64,000 bases of DNA from Albugo candida (Eukaryota > Oomycota > Peronosporomycetes > Albuginales > Albuginaceae): assembly GCA_905220665.1 (NCBI GenBank), contig CAJNAR010000144.1:1-64000 (forward strand). The letters are read 5' to 3'. Shown piece after piece: positions 13,837 to 23,689 of the stretch. Position 1 is the first letter of the stretch. The number at the start of each line of letters is the position of its first letter. The translations under genes were made by a program, and so were the position numbers. The notes under the pieces were generated by a model. The model was not told where the DNA came from. It made no database searches and saw only the letters and a list, made by a program, of their open reading frames with translations.

Positions 13837-14080
13837 CAGAGGGTCCGTACCCAGCTCAGTCGGTTAAGCACTTAAGCGCAGGGACCCCCTACCGGGGGTC
13901 GTGACTTCGATACCCGGCAGTGTGGGCAGCGGTTTGAGCCCACCCAAGCAATAAGCTTGGAAAATATCTGCCTCCCTAGGTTTGAAGTCAGACATAAGTG
14001 AGATTCACACGGTCAGGGGCTCATGATAGGATAAGGAAGGTAGTTAGAACCAGATAAACAGTGTAATGAAATCCTTGACA
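13837..14080 (+). mobile_element. tRNA-derived SINE, copy 1
   Basis: The 244 bp insert has an A-box-like sequence AGCTCAGTCGGTTAAGCAC (13,853-13,871) and a B-box-like GGTTTGAGCCC (13,931-13,941). It ends ATGAAATCCTTGAC. It is flanked by a perfect 15-bp direct repeat AAGTACCGTGAGGTT (13,822-13,836 and 14,081-14,095), the mark of LINE-type target-primed insertion. The target is the DDE-2 transposase frame (KYREV), which the duplication repeats. A second copy lies at 21,572-21,806. The internal promoter boxes suggest RNA polymerase III transcription. It is too divergent from a cloverleaf to be called a tRNA gene. Confidence 0.85.
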
Positions 14081-14253
14081 AAGTACCGTGAGGTTGAAAA
14101 CGGCATTTTTGCTGATAGACATGAAAGCGAAGACGTCCTCAACTAACGTCATGAATTTATCCATAGGATTTAAAGCATTATTCAAAGATAATAATTCAAT
14201 TTTAAAATCAGGCTATTTATCCTGGATCTTTTCGGTTTGTTTAAAATAAAATA

Positions 14254-14263
14254 AAAAATAAAT
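14254..14263. repeat. MULE target site duplication, left copy
   Basis: AAAAATAAAT immediately precedes the left terminal inverted repeat. The same 10 bases follow the right one at 16,961-16,970. Length and position fit Mutator superfamily insertion (9-11 bp), although the AT-rich context makes a chance match somewhat easier. Confidence 0.85.
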
Positions 14264-14386
14264 GGGGTTATAAAAAATATACACCAAGATAAATGAAAAA
14301 TAAAATAAAAATACCACAAGATTGAATAATAAAAAAATGTACCAAGGATGTGTACTATACGTACGAATATACACATGCCTGGGATC
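14264..14386. repeat. MULE left terminal inverted repeat
   Basis: It is the reverse complement of 16,837-16,960 with two mismatches and a one-base difference in a homopolymer. It is very AT-rich near the terminus. The inner end carries CATGCCTGGGATC. Confidence 0.93.
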
Positions 14387-14573
14387 TAACAGGATGATTT
14401 CCACGTAATTCTTCTCAATTCAGCTATATCATAGTACGAAGAAACGTACTCACTTGTCTCGAACCATCCGCATTTCTGAATATTTTTCTGTAGTTATAGC
14501 GAGGAAAACCCAGTCTTGGATGAAAAACCTCTGATCAATATGCACTATGTAGTAGAGACAACGAAGCATACAA

Positions 14574-16352
14574 TCATGCGTCCCTGATCGGACAGGTCCT
14601 ACGATTGTGACCAAAATGGTTGCACATTTCACATCTTCTGGTTTGGCGCTTTTCAATTTTCTCAGTAGCTTGTTGTGATGCGATCCGCTTCTTCTTTGGG
14701 CGCCCTCTTTTTTTCGAAATAGATGGAGCGTTGCACACACCTCTTGTAAGGACATCTTTTAGCACGAGCGGCAATATTTTATCTTCGGATCTCTCAGAAT
14801 AAGTGGCTGCAAATGTCGATGATTTCCAGGAGTCGTGAAAATACGTGACCATGTTGGGCAATTTTTCGGAATGCCTCAGTGCTAGTAGTGCATGAACGCA
14901 AGGCGAGCCAACATCTTCGAAGTAACCACACGAGCATCGTACAACTTTATCACAGAATTGAACTGCAAACTTCACCGGAATATTCCCCACACCTGAACGG
15001 ATTGCGACGATGAAGCATGAGGTCGAGCATTCATCAATTTCACCCCACTTCGCAGCGGCCAGTATTTTATCCACCTTGCGCGATGCATATGGAGTTAGTA
15101 CTCCCCACCCTTTCCCTTTGCTAACGTTTTCAGCCCACTTGCACGCCACGTAACGCTCGATCCCCATTAAGCAGTCGATGACAGGAAGGCTCCGAATTCC
15201 CTTGAACACGCTGTTTACCGCTTCCACGTTATTTGATGTCAAAGTGTTGTATCTTGGACATGGTGAGTAAGCTGTTGACCATTTTTCACGGCCAACCTCC
15301 TGAAGCCACGCCGACGCACTGCTGTCCAAACTGGCGATATTCGCTACCGCCTTCTCGTACTCCACAGTTGTCCGTGAGCGAGCCAATATCCACGCCAAAT
15401 TCTTCAACATCTTGGACTTGTATTTCTTGTTAAAATTCTCCATCAAATGCCGAAAGCAAAAAAAGTGTGGGACGTCTGGTGCCGTTGTCTGCATAGCTTT
15501 CATAAGTCCCTTGTCCCTATCCGATATCACGAATGCTGGAGTTGGCTGGAGGTGGGAGAGTAGGAACTTCAAAAACCAGGTCCAGTTATCTTCATTCTCC
15601 ACCGATACGAGCCCGACTCCGATAATTTGGATCTCGTTGTTTCCATTTCGAAGGCACGCTACAAGGAGAATCCCAACGACTGACGTCTTCATAAATGTGC
15701 CATCCACGGATATCCCACGCTCACTGTATGGCTTATATGCTTGAAGCCCTTCTCGGAAAATGACACTCAACCGCATAAATTCATTATCCACGATATCAAG
15801 CTTGGCTTCGTGACCTCGAATCTTCAGTTCAGCCATGTAGGATGGAATGAGGCTGTATTGCTCAATATCACTTCCGAATAACTCGAGCTTCAACCTTTTG
15901 AGAGCATGAACACAGTTCCTATAGGTGGCAGAAATCCCTTCGTTCTTCAACTTCATTTGGATCATCACGGGTGTCACTTTCCTGCCGGAGGTCATGGCCA
16001 TATCTCTGACAGCAGGGTTTACAGCAATTTGTTTCGCAGTTGCATATCTACGAGACGCCTTGGACGATTCGGATACTTGACAGGAGTGCAAAGCAAACTT
16101 TGTTGGAGGGCTGAATGTTTGCGAAAAGGCAAACTGCACAACGAAGAAACAGCCATGTTGTGTGCACACTGCTTTGTAACGCCGTTTATCACTTGACACC
16201 ACACGAAACGGACGGTTGCACTTTCGGTTGAACTCAATTACTGCTTGAATGATATCTCTTTTATTAGCGTAACACCTGTCCTCGAAGAAGCTGCTAGTTT
16301 GCTGTTGCTCGTCGTCGCTTTCCATCGCTGGTGTTGAAATGCGCAAAATCAC
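14574..16352 (-). CDS. MULE transposase, 592 aa, intact
   Basis: The predicted protein shows the Mutator family domain order. An N-terminal DNA-binding-like region (about residues 25-90, with paired Cys/His) precedes the MULE catalytic domain. Its acidic residues are D217 (SVDGTF), D278 (ISDRDKG) and E377 (NNVEAVN), and it has the C-x2-H signature at C299/H302. A SWIM zinc finger follows (C473, C475, C485, H487), then an AT-hook-like basic patch (GRPKKKR, about 550) and a C-terminal zinc knuckle (C574, C577, H582, C587). No stop or frameshift is visible. The Met at 16,352 is the first in frame; a second Met at residue 10 is an equally possible start. The enzyme would cut and reinsert DNA at the flanking TIRs in the nucleus. 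Confidence 0.93.
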   Translation of the reverse strand: MILRISTPAMESDDEQQQTSSFFEDRCYANKRDIIQAVIEFNRKCNRPFRVVSSDKRRYKAVCTQHGCFFVVQFAFSQTFSPPTKFALHSCQVSESSKASRRYATAKQIAVNPAVRDMAMTSGRKVTPVMIQMKLKNEGISATYRNCVHALKRLKLELFGSDIEQYSLIPSYMAELKIRGHEAKLDIVDNEFMRLSVIFREGLQAYKPYSERGISVDGTFMKTSVVGILLVACLRNGNNEIQIIGVGLVSVENEDNWTWFLKFLLSHLQPTPAFVISDRDKGLMKAMQTTAPDVPHFFCFRHLMENFNKKYKSKMLKNLAWILARSRTTVEYEKAVANIASLDSSASAWLQEVGREKWSTAYSPCPRYNTLTSNNVEAVNSVFKGIRSLPVIDCLMGIERYVACKWAENVSKGKGWGVLTPYASRKVDKILAAAKWGEIDECSTSCFIVAIRSGVGNIPVKFAVQFCDKVVRCSCGYFEDVGSPCVHALLALRHSEKLPNMVTYFHDSWKSSTFAATYSERSEDKILPLVLKDVLTRGVCNAPSISKKRGRPKKKRIASQQATEKIEKRQTRRCEMCNHFGHNRRTCPIRDA

Positions 16353-16836
16353 AAATGGTGATGCGTGGCCAGTAAGAGGTAGCGGGGTAGGACATCAAAG
16401 GTCTGCCACGTGGCAGTATTACACAAATTACAGCTCTGAGGATCATAGAGTAAACAGAATGGGATATTGGCCAAATATCGTCTGAACAGCAGAAGACGGA
16501 AATGGTACAGTCTTACAGAGTGATAATTCACTCGAAAGACATTTTCGCTGCGTGACTTGATCGAAGCATTTAGCATACTGACAGTTAGTTTTGCTACATT
16601 CACGACATAGTCGGTCTCCCTGCGTTAACACAGTATAATGATGATTGCGTCGTAAAAGGTCTGTATTCTGTGGCAATGGTAATTGCTTGTCAACAATCCT
16701 CATGGTGAACAATCCAGTGACCTATGGATACATAAACCGATCTGACACCACCGGACCACCGCGAATGCTAAAACTCCCTCATATCGTTATGACGAATTTG
16801 TATGAATATCAACGCCAAAAATCCATATTTCTCTAT

Positions 16837-16960
16837 GATCCCAGGCATGTGTATATTCGTACGAATAGTACACATCCTTGGTACATTTTTTTTATTATTC
16901 AATCTTGTGGTATTTTTATTTTATTTTTCGTTTATCTTGGTGTATATTTTTTATAACCCC
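16837..16960. repeat. MULE right terminal inverted repeat
   Basis: This is the partner of 14,264-14,386. It ends ATAACCCC, directly followed by the right target duplication AAAAATAAAT (16,961-16,970). Confidence 0.93.
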
Positions 16961-17028
16961 AAAAATAAATAGAAAAAACAAAAAAAAAATTATTTAAATA
17001 GACAGACATTTAGCGCTAAGGTAAAAAA

Positions 17029-18116
17029 ATGAAGGAGCTAGCACCTCGGATACCTATCATCCCACCAAAAGGGGAAGACCGCGAAGGCAAAATAAATTGG
17101 CCATCAGCCAATGTTCCACCACTTCTTTTGGTTACCCATAACGAAAGCACGTTCTCCGCTAATGACGGTTTGAAACGCCTTTAGCTGCTGGATAGGGAAC
17201 TTCCATTGCGGAAGAAAGGTCAAGGAGGAAGTATTCATGTGAGAGAATTCATGATGATGAGGAACCCAATTTAAGGACCTCTAGCATTGGATGGAAAAAA
17301 ACGAGAGCGGTTTCTTGCGCTACCAGAAGAAGCATGTGTGATTATGCACGCTGGTGTCCAGCACGATGGCTGTGGGAATATCAGGACCATTATGATCAAG
17401 TTCGCGATGGAGCCATACCTATATTTAAGGCTCAATTTCCAGGCATACAAGCCCTTTTTCCCTTTGATGACGCCACAAGCCGTGCTTCATTTACCAACAA
17501 TGCTCTCCATGTAAACCAAATGAACCTTTGTCTAGGTGTAAAATGTATTCCCATGCGGTCGACAAACTGGGGTGATGGATTTCATCAGAAGATGACTTTC
17601 CAGAGGATTATGCTGACGAAAAACCTCATCGAAAATCAAAGAGCATAAGGACGCGGTATTCAGCGGGTAGGACTCACGTTTGACTGCCATGGACAGTGTC
17701 CTCCGATGTTACAAAACCGCTGCGCAAGAAAAATTACCGCAAACCAGCCCGATTTTCTGCAGCAGAAGTGCATGTTGGAGGAACTGATTGTGCGTTCTGG
17801 CCACATATGATTATATTTTGCCCAAAGTTTTATTGCGAGCTTAATTTTATTGTTAACTTTTGGGGTGCTGCCAAACGATTCGCTCGCAAAAATTGCAATC
17901 ATTCCTGGGTTGGATTGAAAGAGATGGTCCCAAAGGCATTGAAATCGGTAACTCTGGATGAGATATGCCACCACTACCGAAAGGCACAACGACTCATGGA
18001 CGTTTATCGCAAAGGATTAGGCGGTAAAGCCGCGGAACATGCGGTCAAGAAATACCGTTCGCACCGACCTGTGCCGAATTCCATCCTGATGGACATAAAC
18101 TTCCCTGCAGCACGAT
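17029..18116 (+). pseudogene. DDE-2 transposase, C-terminal catalytic half (broken)
   Basis: This is the continuation of DDE-2 beyond the MULE. It contains LLVTHNESTFSAND (about 17,127), where the first catalytic Asp seen in DDE-1 and DDE-3 is Asn. It also has FDDATSRASF (second Asp retained, about 17,463) and FYCELNFIVNFWG (about 17,829), where the final Glu is Val. It ends in the family tail DVYRKGLGGKAAEHAVKKYR. Stops and frame changes add to the damage. Two of three catalytic acids are lost. Confidence 0.85.
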
Positions 18117-18428
18117 ATTGGATATGTATTACAGAAGCGAAACATTGCGCTCTCTCATTGGCTACAGTATATATATCTATTAATAGAAAATATTTGAATG
18201 TGGTCACATTTCCATCTCTCCATACAAAATCATTAGAATTCGCCAAACTTCAACCCCTACTGTCTCTACTAATATAAAGATACAAACAATCTGGCTCCAT
18301 TGTAGGCAAGCCAAGTCAATGTGCTTTCCGTATATGGAGCGCATTTTGCTCTATTCTAATTCTTATTGTATAAGTAGGAGCTCTTGTCGATGCAATTTAT
18401 GGTCTGATCATAAGTTTCTTGCACTGTA

Positions 18429-20188
18429 GAATTTCGAACATATAAAAGCGTGAGGATGAACTTGCGCGATCTTGAACATCGCATTGTTGATTAGGCACAA
18501 GTGCCGTTGACAATACGGGACCTTGACGTGAAAAAGCATCGGCTATCACATTCAAATGACCTTGAACGTGATGCAGTTTGAATATAAATTGCGAAAAGAA
18601 TCTCAAATATCAAGCCAGCACAGGTGAAACTTTTGTATGATGAATAAACCATTTGCATGCTGTGTTGTCTGTGTAGATGCCAAATGCACGAACATAACGA
18701 TAATGACGCCACTTCTTCAATGCAAGATTGATTGCAAAACGTTCTTTTTCATGTTTCAGCCAATTAAGCTCATGAATTCCCAGATTCTTGGAAAAGAATG
18801 CAATGGGACATCGCCACCAGAATGAAGCTGAGAAATAACTCCACCAACACAATATCCAGAGGCGTCCGTTGTCACAATGAACCGTTTGGCATGATCTGGT
18901 AGTTTCAACACAGATGCGTCTTGTAAAGCGGACTTGAGTTGCTCAAACTCCTGAGTCTGTACATTCTTCCATTCCCAAACATGTTCTTTCTTGACTAGAG
19001 AGACAAGTAGTAACGAAGGGGTTGCGTAGTCACGAATGAAACGACGATAATAACCAGCCAAATCCAAGAAACGTAATAGTTATTTCTGTTTTGTCGGAGT
19101 CGTACACTTTGCAATATCTGCTCTCTTTCGAGTATACACTGTAAGTCCCTTGACCGAAATTGTATGACCGGCCAAAATGACATTTGGACTGATGACAGAA
19201 TAACTTCTCACGCCGAAGAACTTCAAACAGAATTCCAGGATAGTCAACGTGTTCGTCCAGATTAGTGGAGAACACACAAATGTCATCTAGATAGACAAAA
19301 ATGAATTTGTATCTCGCAAAAAGTACTCGCATGATACGAGACCAAACACCAGGCATACCAGTCAATCCCGTAGGAGCCACACACCACTGATGACATTCCG
19401 CATGTTTGCGATAGGCAGTATACTTGCGCCTTTTAAATGCGATCCACATTTGATGATAGTCTTGGGCCAGATCCAGAACTGAAACGATGACACAACCACA
19501 CATCTGAAACATCTGATGAAAACATTCGTCGATGTTAGGAAGTGTAATCTTCGGAATAATCGTCTGCGAATTGACGTAACGTTAATCAATGACCCATCGA
19601 AGAGGTAGATGCGCATTGTCAGAGCATACCCATTCGGATCGTCATATGTTTTTCCCAGTAATAGGGTCCTTTTTGGGTACACCAAATATATCTAAAACCC
19701 ATGGAGAGTCTGAAATTCCGATCCAAACTTTCTTGAGCTTTTGCGCAACGAACATATCAAGTGCATCTTGTTCGACCTTGGATAGGCGAGACGGGGCACG
19801 GTTGCTATGTATAGCATCTGGTTTCATAATGAGATCAAAGTCAAACAAACGTGAAGGTGGATCTCCATCAGTAAGTGTCTCTGGAAAGACATCTTTAAAC
19901 TCCTCCAAAAGCGTAGTAATCGATCAAATTACCCTTATCAACCTCCGTCATTAGAGCACAGATCTTTACGCGATAGACTTCATCGTACTCCTGGTTTTTG
20001 AATTTGCGTTTGCAAGTACGCTGCAGCAATTTCCACATCAACTTCGCTACTTGTACCCACACTCGTGTGTGTCGAAGAAAAGCGCTGATGCGGAATTGAA
20101 TTGCATGAGAACGCCAAACAAGTTTGGTTGGAACTTCGTAAACCAGGATTTTGCCCAAGATTACATCATGACAGAGCCCAACGGTCAT
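18429..20188 (-). pseudogene. Ty3/gypsy reverse transcriptase and RNase H (5' segment of the split element)
   Basis: Read from 20,188 downward, this has a spacer and then the RT N-terminal region (APSRLSKVEQDALD, about 19,800; DSPWVLDIFGVPKKD, about 19,700). The RT core follows with FIFVYLDDICVFS (catalytic YLDD, about 19,290). RNase H is marked by FIVTTDASGYCVGG (about 18,880) and LHHVQGHLNVIADAFSR (about 18,570). Many frameshifts separate these pieces. The reading stops at the TA insertion site at 18,427 and resumes as integrase at 10,131. The order RT-RNase H-integrase assigns it to Ty3/gypsy rather than copia. Confidence 0.9.
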
Positions 20189-20229
20189 ATCATGATTTGT
20201 AAATTGCGAAATTAAAATCGATCAAATAT

Positions 20230-20750
20230 GATAGTTACAACCCCTTTTTGATGGGGAGAATCTTTGTGGAAGTTCTATCAAATCTTCTAACTTGAGAATC
20301 ACCAGTGTGTCATTTTCTTCACCGAGCTGGGACGAACGACATTACAGGTTGCACCGATATCAAACATAATAGTGACAGGTTTTCCATCACAAGTTCCTTG
20401 TTTACGAAAAAGTTCATTCTCCGGATGCACCGGATCCATAGTCGACGTCAAAATCTCTTCCATTTCGACAATTTCCACTTCGTTCCCGGAACTTGTAATA
20501 GAAGGTGACGCATACGTCGCTCTTGGAGATGTGGAAGCATTGAAGCTTACAGCTGATTGTTCATGTCAAGTACCGTGAGATTGCTTCTCTTTATTCTTGC
20601 GCTTGTAACATTGCTTGGTGACACGACCGGTTTTCTTACAGTAGCGACATTTCCTCTACGAAGAATTTGATGGGTAAAAAACGTCAAAATAAAATGATAA
20701 TAAAAAAAGGGGGGGGGAGGAGCGACGATGTTTTGCACATCCTGAGTCAA
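20230..20750 (-). pseudogene. Ty3/gypsy zinc knuckle and protease region, degraded
   Basis: Between gag and RT the minus strand shows a knuckle-like CRYCKKTGRVTKQC (about 20,630; the usual His is Arg). Short protease-like pieces follow in several frames. A homopolymer tract (A then G, about 20,700-20,718) and an AT-rich insert disrupt the frame just upstream of the knuckle. No intact protease active site could be read. Confidence 0.55.
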
Positions 20751-20847
20751 TCTCCATTTTTTCTAGAATATTCTCCTGCGTGCGCGGTGATGCAGGTAGC
20801 TGATGATGACAATGCTGATTACAGTTTGTACGTAATCGGTCCTGCGA

Positions 20848-21491
20848 CTATACTGGTGCACGGTAATTCGTCCCGCGGACACGATGAGATCGATCATACT
20901 CCTTCATGGCTTGTGAAACTGTAGCACACCGGTGGTATTCTACTTCTTGACGTGTGGGACTTACTAGTCTTTGTGTAAGGTAAGTAACCTTAACCAACTC
21001 GCTCATATCCGTGACTTGCATTATAGCTTCACAGAAACGAGAAATATAAACTTCAAAATTCGGACTGCTCCTCTGTTTTAGTGCGTACAATTGATCACGC
21101 ATGCGTTCTTGCAGATCAGGGGGTACAAATTTATCATCTACTTGAACGATGAGGTCCTGCATGTCTTTGATATATGGCTTGTTCAACTCGTACCAAGCTG
21201 CGGCATTCCCTTTGCAATTGGCGGTGATGATTGCCAAAATTCGAGCACTTTGACTGACATAGCGCCAGTCGCTGTTCTTTGCTTCGAAGTACTGAGCCAG
21301 TTGCTCAAAGTACAAATCGACCGATTCGCTCATTTTACCATAAAAGTGAGGTAAATTGATCCCATCGACTTTTCTTTCACGCTTGGTTATAGCTTCAAGC
21401 AATTGCTGTTGTTTTTCGACGAATTTATTTCGATGAATGTTTTCGTGATGGCGTCAAGAGACCGCCCTTGGGGGCGCAATGACTTCATGGT
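20848..21491 (-). pseudogene. Ty3/gypsy gag
   Basis: The open piece 20,848-21,402 reads as a typical retrotransposon gag capsid region: INLPHFYGKMSESVDLYFEQ, NCKGNAAAWYELN, MRDQLYALKQ and YISRFCEAIMQ. A likely start MKSLRPQGRSLDAI lies at about 21,491, separated from the main piece by a stop or frame change near 21,400. The protein would form the particle that packages the element RNA. It is the 5' end of the same minus-strand element whose RT and integrase lie downstream. Confidence 0.85.
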
Positions 21492-21571
21492 AACCCCAAA
21501 AAAAAGTCTAACCAAAGACCGGAACAAACGACAAACACTCGGCGATTGTCTTTCCCAATGAAGTGACGTTA

Positions 21572-21806
21572 GGGGTCCGCCCCAGCTCGGTCGGTTGAGC
21601 ACGCGGACTCCCTGCCGGAGGTCGTTAGCTCGATCGCCGGCAGTGTGGGCAGCGGTTCGAGCTCACCCAAGAAAAAAGCTTAGAAAATATCTGCCTATGT
21701 AGGTATGAAGTCAGACCTAAGTGATGTTCACACGGTCAGGGTCTCATGATAGGATAAGAAAGGTAGTTGAAGAACCAGATAAACAGTGTCATGAAATCCT
21801 TGACGA
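21572..21806 (+). mobile_element. tRNA-derived SINE, copy 2
   Basis: This is the same family as 13,837-14,080: box A AGCTCGGTCGGTTGAGCAC (about 21,584-21,602), box B GGTTCGAGCTC (21,654-21,664), 3' end ATGAAATCCTTGAC. The flanking duplication is 17 bp with three differences (CCAATGAAGTGACGTTA at 21,555; CCAATGTCGTGACGCTA at 21,807). This insertion is therefore older than copy 1. It lies in the 5' leader region of the gypsy element. Confidence 0.83.
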
Positions 21807-21823
21807 CCAATGTCGTGACGCTA

Positions 21824-22500
21824 AACAGCGCGTAAGAAAACACCGTTCGGACGACCAACGACATTTGGGTTATGGGACTAGCAAGTGCTACCAGCTGTAA
21901 CGCCGGCAGGAGGAAGCAGAGGAAGATATTTGCTGGTGGAGCTTTATTTTTTTAAATGGAAAGTGCGATTTTAATTTCAAAAAATCCTGGTTCACCTATC
22001 TCATTGGCTTATTCAGCTCTCCAACTATATAGACCTATGTATGCATGTACAATGGAGGTTGTTAAAACATTGAATTTGTTTCTTCTAAAACTGATCTCAG
22101 CATAAAAGTCCAGCATATTGCGATAGTTGAGGTTCGTGAAAAGTAGCTAGTCGCATTATTTTTAATTGAAGAGATTCCAAATTCCATACTAAATATTCTT
22201 CAGTACTTTCGAAATAGCTCAATAGACGCAGATGCTGGTCTTCTTGTCAATTTTTTATCGTTGTGACTTGTCGATATGCGCATAATCATGAGCTCCAAAA
22301 AATTTTGAATGTGAAATATTTGCTTGATAACCATAGCATCCTTCAATCAAATCATGTTTTGTATTGAGTGCTGCACATGGTAGCCTGTTGTACCGTAGAG
22401 TTCAAAAAGTACACGTTTTTCTGTCAAAATTACACTAAAAAAATAAATTATAGAGCAACACCAACCATCTTCTTTGACTAAAGAGTAAGAGTATCATATA
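21824..22500. other. Unassigned stretch between the gypsy leader and the Tc1 relic
   Basis: The first 120 bp may be more of the gypsy 5' leader, because sequence on both sides of the SINE belongs together. No LTR terminus could be fixed. The rest is AT-rich with no coding signal I can support. Confidence 0.4.
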
Positions 22501-22529
22501 ATACCAAAAGGAATGGAAAGAATATGAAG

Positions 22530-23512
22530 ACACGTGGTTTGAGGACTGAAGAGTAAGCTACCATAGTCGGATTGCACCAGGCAGGCTTGAAACAGCGGGA
22601 AATCACCGCCCAAACAGATTTAACCCAATCAACCATTTTACAGTACTGGTGTAAAAAAGGGTACGGTGGAGGGTCCCAAGTCAAGAAAAAGAACACAAAG
22701 CTCTCATAAAGAGACCACAGGTCAATCGGGCTCATTGTGATGCACAACCGGCTGGTGTCACTAGTAGATGTCGCGAACAATGCGAATAATCCGTAGTGCC
22801 CTCCATGAATTGGGCTTCAACACCCGCACTGCCGCCAAGAAGCCTTTTTGACGGATAAGCACAAGGTTACCAGATTAATGTCTGCTCCGACAAACAAAAA
22901 TTGGACAGTAGAGGACTGGAAGAAGGTCGTTGGGGCCGATCAGTCTACCTTTGAAACTGGTAAGAATTCCCGCCGTGTTCTTGTGTGCCGTCGCGTGGAT
23001 GAAATGCTCTCTCCCGAGTGTTTGGAGCCAACATTCAAGAGCGGACAGGACTCGGTGATGATCTGGTTTGCTTTTACTTGCGAGAGAATTCTTCCGATCG
23101 TCATCGTGCCACCCCAACATCGTACTGCCACTAACGTTGCCGAGATAATCTATTACACTGCTCTTGGACCATGATGGACGGCCAGGATGATAATAAAGAC
23201 ATACTTCTCATGGGAGATGGTGCTTCAGTCCACCTTATTAGTGCAGCAAAGACCTAGCGTAAGAATAGGTCGTTTGCAAAGATGAAATGGCCTGCACAAA
23301 GCCCTTATCTCAATCCCATCGAAAACCTGTGGAATAATCTCAAAGATGCTGTCCAGAACCGTGACAGGACAAAAAATGTCGAAGAAATGGCTATTATACT
23401 TGGTGAGGAATACAGTAAAGTATTCCCCGAGATGCTTCGATGCCTAGTAGACTCAATGCCAAGGCGATTCGCTTCTGTTCTTGCTACCAAGGGTGGATCA
23501 AATCGCTGGTGA
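22530..23512 (+). pseudogene. Tc1-like transposase, broken
   Basis: An N-terminal helix-turn-helix (LHQAGLKQREITAQ, about 22,575) is followed by a catalytic domain with GADQSTF (first Asp, about 22,940). Next come VMIWFAFT, an LMGDGASVH-like second Asp (about 23,210; read in another frame) and SPYLNPIENLWNNLK (Glu, about 23,295). The last piece runs open to a stop at 23,510. At least three frameshifts or stops interrupt it. Clear terminal inverted repeats were not found. DDE spacing and the LNPIENLW block place it in Tc1/mariner, distinct from DDE-1/2/3. Confidence 0.85.
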
Positions 23513-23689
23513 AACCTCACCAAAACCACGCACATTTGACGAACCTGATTGCAATTCCTGCGTATAATACTGCAACAACGACATTTAATAGACTTCATTG
23601 GAAGCCTTGATCATTGTTTTAGAATTATAGTGGCTAGAAATTGATTCTTTGTCAAGGTTGAAAGGATGATTTACTTCTTATTTCCGAAA

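Larger units (their letters stand above)
12899..14263 (+). pseudogene. DDE-2 transposase, N-terminal half (broken)
   Basis: It begins MPRLRKQRNH, the counterpart of MPRLKKRKH in DDE-1, and includes the shared motif ISNIERA (IVGNIERA in DDE-1). The helical segment MMRWLNASNIKYREV ends at the SINE target duplication (13,822-13,836). After the SINE it resumes with the DRHESEDVL piece (about 14,115), which aligns with DDHEREDVI of DDE-1. Multiple stops and frameshifts are present. The MULE then interrupts it at 14,264, and the rest continues at about 17,029. Confidence 0.8.
14264..16960 (-). mobile_element. Complete Mutator-like element with long TIRs and intact transposase
   Basis: Its 2,697 bp are bounded by inverted repeats at 14,264-14,386 and 16,837-16,960. 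These start GGGGTTATAAAAAATATACA and end inside at GATCCCAGGCAT. Across about 124 bp I count two substitutions and one single-base indel in a poly-A run. A perfect 10-bp duplication flanks the element. One open frame of 592 codons fills most of the interior. It sits inside DDE-2, which sits inside a gypsy element, so it is among the youngest insertions here. High TIR similarity and an open frame make it a candidate for a recently active element. Confidence 0.95.
12693..18426 (+). mobile_element. DDE-2: second TA-inserting DDE transposon, interrupted by a SINE and a MULE
   Basis: It starts TAGTGCAAGACACTTATAAG at 12,693. It ends CATAAGTTTCTTGCACTG at 18,426, followed by TA. The ends mirror those of DDE-1. 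Removing the SINE (plus one target copy) and the MULE (plus one target copy) leaves about 2.8 kb, close to the other copies. Orientation is opposite to DDE-1. The right TA (18,427) together with the TA at 10,130 brackets the whole DDE-1/DDE-2 block inside the gypsy element. Confidence 0.85.

Noticed and set aside
18397..18428. The end of DDE-2 read as gypsy coding sequence (tail of the RNase H frame)
   Set aside because: The bases match the DDE terminal repeat (CTTGCACTG before TA), so the frame extension into them is accidental.
21572..21806. A tRNA gene at the SINE
   Set aside because: The A- and B-box-like elements are too far apart, no acceptor stem could be paired, and target duplications show insertion of a longer body.
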